Shown one piece after another: positions 31,521 to 38,363 of a DNA stretch of 39,469 nt. Numbering within the stretch: position 1 is the first letter of the stretch; the number at the start of each line of letters is the position of its first letter. The stretch is from an uncultured Phycisphaerales bacterium. Lineage in GTDB: Bacteria; Planctomycetota; Phycisphaerae; Tepidisphaerales; Tepidisphaeraceae. Below the pieces are notes generated by a model that made no database searches, was not told where the DNA came from, and saw only the letters and a list, made by a program, of their open reading frames with translations. The translations under genes and the position numbers were made by a program. Location of the stretch: NCBI GenBank assembly GCA_903871935.1, contig CAIQIQ010000033.1, forward strand, positions 1 to 39,469, read 5' to 3'.

Positions 31521-33770
31521 ATGTCAAGACTGTGCATGTTCGTCGCCGCCTGCGTACTGCTGGTAAGCTCAACGTGGGCTGCCGACCCCGAGCCTCCCTT
31601 TGTCAATGTTGGCCTCTGCTCCGGCAGTTCGCTCCACGGCGGCAGCGTCTCGCCCCTGGACCCCAAGACCATGCTGACCCAGAGTGACATGTCCAACGCC
31701 TTCTATAGCCACGACGGCGGCGAGACGTGGCACCTGATCCACCTGAAATACCTGCAAGGTCAGGGCTCGACCGCACCCGCCGAGTACGACCCGACCAATG
31801 CCGACGTGATCTACTGGAAGGACGCGGCCGGTGTGAAGGTCAGCCGCGACCGTGGCGTGACCTGGTCCCTACTGGGGAGATCACAGCCATGGGTTCAGCA
31901 GGATGTCATCCGCCGCCTCTATCTCGATCCGGACTACCCCAAGAGGCTGTTCGTCGGAACCAACACGGCCCTGCACCTGACGGAAGATGATGGATTGAAC
32001 TGGAAGAAGCTCCCGACTGTCAGCGGCCGCGTGATCAAGATCGCCGTGGATCGAACCAGTCCCAAAGACAAGCGCGTGTATTTCGTCGGCACGTTCGAGG
32101 GCGTTTTCCGCTCCGATGATGGAGGCGCGACGTTCCAGAAGAAGACCGCCGGCCTACCCACGGGCAACCTGAGCGGTTTTGCCGGCGCCTCCAATGCGCA
32201 GGCCACTATCCTCTACGCCTGCGCGCCCTGCACAGTCGTCGACGGCAAACTCGCGGGCGGCATGTTCCGTTCGCTGGACAAGGGCGAACATTGGGAACCC
32301 TGCATGAACGCCGAGATCAACGTAGACCCCAAGCTGGCCCAGTCGTCTGGCGACGCGGGCCAGCCGGCCTACCATCTCGTCACGGCCTCCGACAAGGCGC
32401 CCAATCGGGCCTACGTCTTCTGCGATGGCGTCAGCTACTACCCGCCCAATCACTGCACCATCTACCGCACCGACGACGCCGGCGCCAGCTGGCACGCGGT
32501 CTACTTTTCCGACCCGCGCTTCAAGGCGCCAGGCATGGAATGCAACGTGCCGGTCGACTGGCAGACCGAAGGGCTCGGTAGTCGCTGGCAGGACCCGGCA
32601 CGGGCCCTCGAGGTCAACACCGCCGACCCGGACATGATCGTCCTGACCCAGGAGCGCTGGTACATCTACAGCAAGGACGCTGGCAAGAGTTGGAACTGCG
32701 CCCACACCGGCACCCGCGTAGTCAAGGATGGGCAAGTCTCCTGGCGCAACAACGGCCTGATGGAAACCTCCTGCTGGGATTATGTCATCGACCCGTTCGA
32801 AAAGAATCGCCGCTATATCGCCCAGACGGATATTGGCTTCTCGCGCAGCATTGACGGCGGCGAGACCTGGATCTGGGGCGGCCCGAACCTGCCCCAGGGC
32901 GTGGAGAACACCACCTACCAACTCGCGCCCGACCCGGAGACCAGGGGCAAGATCTTCGCCGCCTTTTCCAACACCCACGACATCCCCAACTACAACTCGA
33001 CCTATGGCGGGCACTTTCGCCCCGGGCGTTCGGACGGCGCCGTGGGCGTAAGCCTCGACTTCGGTGCAACCTGGACCAAGCTCTGGTCCACCAAGCTGCC
33101 CATCACCTCCGTGGTCCTCGATCCCAAGAGCCCCAACGGACAGCGCACGCTCTATGCGGCAGAGTTTGAAGGCGGCGTCTTCCGTTCCTTCGACGATGGC
33201 AAGAGTTGGGAACAGTGCAAGAACGTCGGCCTGGGCAGCGAGAAGAACAAGCGCTGCCTGAAGATCGTCCTGCAACCCGATGGTTCGCTGCTCAACCTGG
33301 TGACCGGCAAAGTCAAAGGCGAGACCGATGGCGTGGGCCTCTATCGCTCCACCGACAAGGGCGACAACTGGACCAACATCGGCGCTGGCCAACCCTGGAC
33401 CTGGGTTAAAGACTTCTCGGTGAACCTGCGCGACCCCAACGAGATCGTCGTTGCCGCTTCCCGCGACAAGCCGGGACTGTACCGCACCAAGGACTTGGGC
33501 AAGAACTGGCAGTTGCTCATCACCAAAGGAAGCGAGCATTTCGGCGGCTACTTCCACCCCGCTCATCCGGGCTGGATTTACCTGACCCTGACGGAATGCG
33601 AAGTGGAATCCGGGCTCTATCTCAGCCAGGATGACGGCAAGACCTGGAAGCCCTATTTGCAGATCCCTTTCGGCAACATCCAGCGCGTCTGCTTCGATCC
33701 GGATGACCCGCAACACATTTACCTGACCACGTTCGGCTATTCGGTGATCAAGGCGCCGATGCAGCCTTAG
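31521..33770 (+). CDS. Secreted BNR/sortilin-type beta-propeller protein (GH74-like)
   Basis: The ATG at 31521 is preferred over the GTG nine bases upstream because AGGTG sits about 7 bases before it. It begins a signal peptide, MSRLCMFVAACVLLVSSTWA|AD. The 749-residue product consists of repeated SxDxGxTW (BNR/Asp-box) blades: YSHDGGETWHLI, VSRDRGVTWSLL, FRSDDGGATFQKK, YRTDDAGASWHAV, SIDGGETWIWGG, FRSFDDGKSWEQC, YRSTDKGDNWTNI and SQDDGKTWKPYL. With blade spacing like xyloglucanases (GH74) or Vps10/sortilin domains, it should form one or two seven-bladed propellers. Candidate GH74 catalytic Asp residues could not be pinned down. The extracellular location and the neighbouring carbohydrate enzymes favour glycan binding or hydrolysis. 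Confidence 0.75.
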   Translation: MSRLCMFVAACVLLVSSTWAADPEPPFVNVGLCSGSSLHGGSVSPLDPKTMLTQSDMSNAFYSHDGGETWHLIHLKYLQGQGSTAPAEYDPTNADVIYWKDAAGVKVSRDRGVTWSLLGRSQPWVQQDVIRRLYLDPDYPKRLFVGTNTALHLTEDDGLNWKKLPTVSGRVIKIAVDRTSPKDKRVYFVGTFEGVFRSDDGGATFQKKTAGLPTGNLSGFAGASNAQATILYACAPCTVVDGKLAGGMFRSLDKGEHWEPCMNAEINVDPKLAQSSGDAGQPAYHLVTASDKAPNRAYVFCDGVSYYPPNHCTIYRTDDAGASWHAVYFSDPRFKAPGMECNVPVDWQTEGLGSRWQDPARALEVNTADPDMIVLTQERWYIYSKDAGKSWNCAHTGTRVVKDGQVSWRNNGLMETSCWDYVIDPFEKNRRYIAQTDIGFSRSIDGGETWIWGGPNLPQGVENTTYQLAPDPETRGKIFAAFSNTHDIPNYNSTYGGHFRPGRSDGAVGVSLDFGATWTKLWSTKLPITSVVLDPKSPNGQRTLYAAEFEGGVFRSFDDGKSWEQCKNVGLGSEKNKRCLKIVLQPDGSLLNLVTGKVKGETDGVGLYRSTDKGDNWTNIGAGQPWTWVKDFSVNLRDPNEIVVAASRDKPGLYRTKDLGKNWQLLITKGSEHFGGYFHPAHPGWIYLTLTECEVESGLYLSQDDGKTWKPYLQIPFGNIQRVCFDPDDPQHIYLTTFGYSVIKAPMQP

Positions 33771-33799
33771 AAGTTGATCTCTTCCGTAATGGACAGCAG

Positions 33800-34005
33800 C
33801 CGGTCCCACGGGGCATCCGCGGTGACCATTCGAGGGCAAGGAATCGGTAGGGCGCTGTTCGATGCCGCGATGCGATGGGCCACAGACCGAGGCATCCGGC
33901 ATGTCCAGACGACGGTTTGGCACGAGAACGCCGCTGCCCGGATGTTTTATGCGGCCCGAGGTTCCCGCCCGATGACCTTGAGGATGGAGCTGGACATGGG
34001 CAAGA
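33800..34005 (+). pseudogene. GNAT acetyltransferase C-terminal fragment
   Basis: The frame contains VTIRGQGIGRALFDAAMRWA, then RHVQTTVWHENAAARMFYAA and RGSRPMTLRMELDM. These are GNAT motifs A (RGQGIGRAL, pyrophosphate loop of acetyl-CoA) and B (N-x-x-A-x-x-x-Y/FY). The N-terminal half of the domain is missing, and the frame begins only four bases after the stop of the propeller gene. It runs straight into repeat D-A at its 3' end. It is a truncated relic and has no ribosome binding site of its own. Confidence 0.65.
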
Positions 34006-34037
34006 CGCAGCGCAAGGACACGCACCGTTCGGAGGGA

Positions 34038-34148
34038 GTGGTGCACCGAAAGCACTGCAGCCCTCACGGAAGCTGATGGCTAAAACAAAAGTTCGCCCGC
34101 CCCACCCTGTATTGAGTGAATCCCGCGACCGCCCGGATCGAGTGGGAA
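34038..34148 (+). repeat. Dispersed intergenic repeat, blocks D-A (long copy)
   Basis: It aligns over its whole length with 18886-18993. The D half (CCGAAAGCACTGCAGCCCTC) is also nearly identical to 36421-36453, and GCTGATGGCTAAAA matches 7365 on. The A half contains CCTGTATTGAGTGAATCCCG. Same orientation as all other copies. Confidence 0.75.
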
Positions 34149-34252
34149 GACCCACCCGACCCCGGCGGCCACGTCAGCCCTCGTTCCGCCAAAGCTGATG
34201 ATCATCAGGTGAAAGAAGAAAGGGCAGGAGCGGGGAAAGACAATCAACTCCC

Positions 34253-34292
34253 CCCCAGGCGGAAGAGGCCCCATGGCCTCCTCCGCTTCGTC
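34253..34292. repeat. Repeat block C: conserved hairpin (second copy)
   Basis: GGCGGAAGAGG and CCTCCTCCGC flank CCCCATGG, giving the same imperfect stem-loop as at 15167-15206, with CATGGCCTCCTCCGCTTCG identical in both. It lies 17 bases from the stop of the sigma-like HTH gene on the minus strand and may serve as that gene's terminator. No run of T longer than three follows on the plus strand; on the minus strand a TTTCTTCTTTC stretch follows about 45 bases later. Confidence 0.5.
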
Positions 34293-34308
34293 GGCCGGCG
34301 CCTGCCGA

Positions 34309-34752
34309 TCAGGCATCGACCTGCTGGAACGCTTCCCAACTCACTTGGCACTTCTTACGTATCTGGCTGACACGGGCGGGTGAAACGCCCAGCCGGCCAG
34401 CCACCACCCCCGGTTTCTCCCCAGCCGCCAGCCAGCTCAGCATCCGCCGGTGACGACGGTTCTGCATGGCCATCCACTCTCTGAAGTCGATGACAAAGGC
34501 CACATGGTCGGCGATGGAGGCCCTGCGATCTTCCAGACGAAGAGTGTCGATGGCCCCAAACGTGGCTGTCGTAAAGTGATGTTTCCTCTGGGCGTTGCCG
34601 GAGAGAATATCCTTGGCCGAGTCCTGGGGGATGCCGGCATGGCGGCCGGCACGCACCTGACGGACGGCGTAGCCGGCCAGAGGCCCGGCGAACGCCCGAT
34701 CGCCCTGGCCACGTGCTAGTAGCCTCTGGTAGGCAACCCAGGCCATACCCAT
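34309..34752 (-). CDS. Sigma-region-4-like helix-turn-helix protein
   Basis: The 147-residue product starts at the ATG at 34752, with GGAAGGGG about 8 bases upstream; GTG at 34758 and ATG at 34746 are alternatives. The C-terminal ~45 residues form a sigma-70 region-4-like HTH: RRHRRMLSWLAAGEKPGVVA then GRLGVSPARVSQIRKKCQVS. The N-terminal part (LAGYAVRQVRAGRHAG) followed by a DIL..NAQRKHHF-type segment belongs to a conserved uncharacterised family, related to ECF-like sigma factors but lacking an obvious region 2. It probably binds DNA, with or without RNA polymerase. It is divergent from the glycosyltransferase gene (70 bases apart) and could regulate it. Block C lies at its 3' end. Confidence 0.6.
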   Translation of the reverse strand: MGMAWVAYQRLLARGQGDRAFAGPLAGYAVRQVRAGRHAGIPQDSAKDILSGNAQRKHHFTTATFGAIDTLRLEDRRASIADHVAFVIDFREWMAMQNRRHRRMLSWLAAGEKPGVVAGRLGVSPARVSQIRKKCQVSWEAFQQVDA

Positions 34753-34810
34753 CACCACGCCCCTTCCCTACTCGACTGTTCCGTCAATGCCCAGAGGTCA
34801 ACCCATCCAT

Positions 34811-34822
34811 TACAATCCCACC
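34811..34822 (+). promoter_or_regulatory. Putative -10 element of a leaderless transcript
   Basis: TACAAT at 34811-34816 ends six bases before the glycosyltransferase ATG at 34823, and no Shine-Dalgarno is present between them. Its position mirrors that at 1398-1403. The intergenic space is shared with the divergent sigma-like gene. Confidence 0.35.
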
Positions 34823-36133
34823 ATGCCATCGTTGCTGTTCTGCTCATACCACTTCCTGCTGGAGCCCGGCAGCGGCGCTGCCCGGTCGACTCGGGACCTG
34901 CTGGTGCTGCTCGGACGACGCGGCTGGCAGTGCCAGGCGCTGTGCGGACCGTGCCTGGATCGCGACTTCGGCAAGCCGCTTGGCCCGATTCTCGCCACCA
35001 GCCAGCTCACGGCCCACGTCCGACAGTGTCAATGGGCCGGGCACCGCTTTGGGGTTCTTCACGTTGGTGGACTGCCCTACCCCGTGCTGGCCTATGAGCC
35101 CTCCGGCCATCACATGCCCCCTGCCCGGCACGAAGGCGAGCCGTTTCTTGGCCTGCTGGAACGGTGCCTCCAGCGCAGCCGCCCCGACGTTGTGCTGACC
35201 TACGGCGGTACGTGGCTTGGCCGCCAGACGGCTCAGATTGCCCGACAACACCACCGGCCCGTCGTCTTCGCCATACACAATTTCAGCTACAGCATGCCCG
35301 ATCTGTTTGCTGGCGTGGACGCAGTGCTGACCCCATCGCAGTTCACATCACAGTACTACCGCAATGCCCTGGGAATCAGCAGCACCGCTATTCCATGCCC
35401 GCTGGACTGGGAAGCGCTCAGGTGCCCGTCGATCGAACCCCGCTACGTCAGTTTCGTCAACCCATCGCCCAATAAGGGCGTGTTCTGGTTTGCCCGCATC
35501 GCGCACGAAGTCAACCGGATCCGGCCGGATATCCCCTTCCTCGTCGTGGATGGCCGCGGCTCCACAGACTGGCTGAGCCGCAGCGGGCTAGATCTACGCC
35601 AGGTACGGCGAATGGCCACCACCAGCGACATGCGCGAGTGTTATCGCCAGACGCGCGTCGTCCTGATGCCATCGCTTTGGAACGAGACCTTCGGCCGCAT
35701 CGCCGCCGAGGCCATGATCAACGGCATTCCTGTCCTCGCCAGTCGCCGAGGCGCGCTCAGTGAGACGCTGGCTCAGGCTGGTCTCTTGTTTGATATCCCT
35801 GCCAGGTACACACCGGATTCCCTTGCCGTCCCCAGCGACAAAGAGGTCCAGCCGTGGGTCCAGGCCATTATCCGATTGTTTGGTGATTCAGACTACTACG
35901 AGTCTGAACATCACAAGGCCCTTGAAGCCGCCCAGGCGTGGCAGGAGCAGATCATCGCCCAGCGGCACGAGGACTTTCTCATGCAGGCCATGGCCAGTGC
36001 CAGAATCCGCCAACAGTCAACCCAACCGGCCCCCGCACCCCCTGTGGTGCAGCCGCAGGTGCGATTCGTCTCGGTAACCGACCCGCGCCCGCCGGCATCT
36101 GTACTCGACGCCATGCTGTCGCCGCCGATCTGA
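34823..36133 (+). CDS. Glycosyltransferase family 4 (GT-B fold)
   Basis: The ATG at 34823 is chosen because MPSLLFCSYHFLLEPGSG is the usual GT4 first strand and donor loop; the 12 codons upstream are not conserved-looking. The 436-residue product has an N-terminal Rossmann half (GAARSTRDLLVLLGRRGWQ, PDVVLTYGGTW, VVFAIHNFSY, DAVLTPSQFT) and a C-terminal half with FVNPSPNKGVFWFARIAHEV and RVVLMPSLWNETFGRIAAEA. The latter contains the GT4 EX7E motif (E-TFGRIAA-E). These enzymes transfer sugars from NDP- or polyprenyl-linked donors with retention, usually for surface polysaccharide or lipid glycosylation. The C-terminal ~50 residues are proline/glutamine-rich and outside the fold. No signal peptide, so cytoplasmic. 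The gene appears monocistronic. Confidence 0.85.
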   Translation: MPSLLFCSYHFLLEPGSGAARSTRDLLVLLGRRGWQCQALCGPCLDRDFGKPLGPILATSQLTAHVRQCQWAGHRFGVLHVGGLPYPVLAYEPSGHHMPPARHEGEPFLGLLERCLQRSRPDVVLTYGGTWLGRQTAQIARQHHRPVVFAIHNFSYSMPDLFAGVDAVLTPSQFTSQYYRNALGISSTAIPCPLDWEALRCPSIEPRYVSFVNPSPNKGVFWFARIAHEVNRIRPDIPFLVVDGRGSTDWLSRSGLDLRQVRRMATTSDMRECYRQTRVVLMPSLWNETFGRIAAEAMINGIPVLASRRGALSETLAQAGLLFDIPARYTPDSLAVPSDKEVQPWVQAIIRLFGDSDYYESEHHKALEAAQAWQEQIIAQRHEDFLMQAMASARIRQQSTQPAPAPPVVQPQVRFVSVTDPRPPASVLDAMLSPPI

Positions 36134-36420
36134 TTCCCGAGCAGTCCGGGATCTGTAGCAAACCAAGGCCTGAGAGATCGAGCTGCTTCAGACCGCTTTT
36201 GGCACAGTTCAGGAAGCGCAACTGGCCCAGTTGCCAAACCGCCCGTTTCGTCAGATCGTTGGCATCGACGTCCACCCAACCCGCACTCACACGCTCACAC
36301 CACATCCCAGATCGCCGGCCGGCTCCCCGCCTTCTTCCACGTCCCTGCGGCAAACATCGCCGCAGTCGCCAGTTTCGTCTGACTGACCTTCAGCGCGCCA
36401 ACGTCATTCAGCACATATAC
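36134..36420. other. Intergenic stretch with a possible leucine-rich-repeat remnant on the minus strand
   Basis: A minus-strand frame around 36130-36290 reads LGQLRFLNCAKSGLKQLDLS followed by LGLLQIP, which looks like one to two leucine-rich repeats. It has no start, no continuation and no partner sequence in the window. It may be a decayed LRR gene end or chance. Confidence 0.25.
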
Positions 36421-36453
36421 GATGGCGCACCCAAAGCACTGCAGCCCTCACGG
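36421..36453 (+). repeat. Dispersed intergenic repeat, block D only
   Basis: GATGGCGCACCCAAAGCACT and GCAGCCCTCACGG match 34041-34070 almost base for base and the start of the 18886 copy. The A block that should follow is missing; the sequence diverges at 36454. Same orientation as the other copies. Confidence 0.65.
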
Positions 36454-36556
36454 ATGCCAATGCCAACGGAGAATCCGCCCGCTCGAGGGCTCGCAGAGAG
36501 CCTGCCGGTATACTGCGCACCGTAGTGTGTAAACACCCAAAGCAACTGGAGAGCGT

Positions 36557-38116
36557 ATGAATCGGGTCCACCTTAGCGCCCTGATCGTCGCGGCGTTCCT
36601 GAGCGTATCACTGACTCATGGCATCGCCGCTGTTGCCCCAAACGCAGAGTACAACCTGAGGTTCGACCCCGGCAAGTTCACGGTCAAATCCCTGGCGCTC
36701 AATGGCAAGACCATCTCATTCCGGGCCTATGAGAACATCGTCTATGTGAAGAACCCCGTCGATCCCAGGTTCCAGAGCATGAACATCTATGTTCCGGCGG
36801 AGTACTCCGAGGGCAAGCCCATCGGTGCCTACACTGCCGATACCGCCCCCATTTTCCTCCCGAACACGGTCGGCGGATACATGCCGGGACCGGCGGGGAG
36901 TCCCGGCCAGGGATTCGACGGTGGGCCGAACGCAGCCCTCGTGGCCTTATCCCAAGGCTACGTCGTGGCCGAGCCCGGAGTTCGAGGCCGGACCAACGTT
37001 GACGAGGCCGGGCGATATACCGGCAAAGCCCCTGCCTGCATCGTTGACCTCAAGGCCGCTGTCCGTTACCTGCGCCTGAACGAAAAGGCCATGCCCGGCA
37101 ATGCCCAGAAGATCATCTCCAACGGCACCAGCGCCGGCGGCGCCCTCTCCGTCCTGCTCGGAGCCACCGGCAACAATGCGGATTACGAACCCTATTTGAA
37201 GGCTCTGGGCGCCGCCGAAGCCCCGGATGATATCTTTGCCGTCTCCGCGTATTGCCCTATTTCGAACCTGGATTATGCGGACATGGCTTATGAATGGTTG
37301 TTCAACGGGATCAATGATTTCAGCAAACCGGTGTTTCGAGGTCCGCCCCCTTCCGCAGGCCCTGGCCCTGGCCCTGGCGTGATGGGAGCTCCCGACGCTG
37401 CGGGCGCTATGCCCCCCGGTAGCCCGGGCAAGCTCCCCACGGCCACAGGTTCGATGACGCCGGATCAGGTGAAGAACTCCGCGCTGCTCAAGGCCCTGTT
37501 CCCCGCCTATTTGAACAGCCTGGAGTTGAAGAAGCTCGACGGCTCGGCCCTATCCCTGGACGCCAACGGCACCGGCTCATTCAAGGACTATGTCAAATCC
37601 TTCGTGATCGCGTCGGCTCAAAAGGCCCTGGGCGGCGGCGCCGATCTCTCCTCGCTTGGCTGGATTACCATCAAGGATGGAATCGTCACCGACATCGACT
37701 TCGATCAATACGTGAAATATGCCACCCGCATGAAGGTCACCCCCGCCTTCGATGGGTTGGACCTCGGCACTGGCGAGAACGATCTGTTCGGCACAGCTAC
37801 CGTCAAAGCCCAGCACTTCACTCCGTTTGGGAAGGACCACAGCACCGCCGGAGGAGCTCTCGCGCAGGTGCCTATCGTGAAGATGATGAACCCGATGAAC
37901 TACATCGGCACCACGGGGACCTCGGTCGCCCCGTACTGGCGCATCCGTCACGGGACCGCCGACCGGGACACCTCCCTCGCCATTCCTGTCATCCTGGCCA
38001 CGAAGTTGGCGAACTGCGGCTACAACGTCGACTTCGCCTTGCCCTGGGCCCGTCCTCACAGTGGAGATTACGACCTGGATGAACTCTTTGCCTGGATGGC
38101 CCAGGTGTGCCGCTGA
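36557..38116 (+). CDS. Secreted alpha/beta-hydrolase, subtype B tannase / feruloyl-esterase-like
   Basis: The ATG at 36557 follows GGAGAG and opens a signal peptide (MNRVHLSALIVAAFLSVSLT, cleaved near IAA). The 519-residue product has the GTSAGG nucleophile elbow with S192 in KIISNGTSAGGALS, preceded by the oxyanion region. The likely acid is near D469 in RHGTADRDTS and the general base is H501 in ARPHSGDYDLDELFAWM. This Ser-Asp-His order with a large lid insertion (residues ~215-420) matches the tannase-like (subtype B) and planctomycete carboxylesterase families, which release gallate or hydroxycinnamates from plant esters. The lid contains a low-complexity PGPGPG stretch near residues 271-276. 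It is followed by a strong terminator and appears monocistronic. Confidence 0.8.
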   Translation: MNRVHLSALIVAAFLSVSLTHGIAAVAPNAEYNLRFDPGKFTVKSLALNGKTISFRAYENIVYVKNPVDPRFQSMNIYVPAEYSEGKPIGAYTADTAPIFLPNTVGGYMPGPAGSPGQGFDGGPNAALVALSQGYVVAEPGVRGRTNVDEAGRYTGKAPACIVDLKAAVRYLRLNEKAMPGNAQKIISNGTSAGGALSVLLGATGNNADYEPYLKALGAAEAPDDIFAVSAYCPISNLDYADMAYEWLFNGINDFSKPVFRGPPPSAGPGPGPGVMGAPDAAGAMPPGSPGKLPTATGSMTPDQVKNSALLKALFPAYLNSLELKKLDGSALSLDANGTGSFKDYVKSFVIASAQKALGGGADLSSLGWITIKDGIVTDIDFDQYVKYATRMKVTPAFDGLDLGTGENDLFGTATVKAQHFTPFGKDHSTAGGALAQVPIVKMMNPMNYIGTTGTSVAPYWRIRHGTADRDTSLAIPVILATKLANCGYNVDFALPWARPHSGDYDLDELFAWMAQVCR

Positions 38117-38136
38117 CGTGACGGTCCAGATCCGCT

Positions 38137-38163
38137 CAGCCCCTTCTTACCCGGAAGGGGCTG
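38137..38163 (+). terminator. Rho-independent terminator of the tannase-like gene
   Basis: CAGCCCCTTC (38137-38146) pairs perfectly with GAAGGGGCTG (38154-38163) across a 7-base loop and is followed by CCTTTGTTGT. It lies 20 bases after the stop codon. It may also serve the converging gene on the other strand. Confidence 0.8.
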
Positions 38164-38363
38164 CCTTTGTTGTCTACGCCCCTTCTTCTGTCGCTGTAAT
38201 GGAAGCGACGGTGACAGGTCCGCTAAGCCTCGCTCGTCCCGAACATCGTGAAGAACGCGTTGGCCAGCGCTCCGGCCCGCCGTTGCCGTCACCGGGTCAG
38301 TGAAGCTCTGCAGGTCGCGTAATGCACTGTTGCAGGGAGCGGGCGGGGCTCCTTGCCTGGCTC

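Noticed and set aside
32154..34067. 637-codon minus-strand frame opposite the propeller gene
   Set aside because: It mirrors the Asp-box repeat gene, has no recognisable fold, and would overlap it completely.
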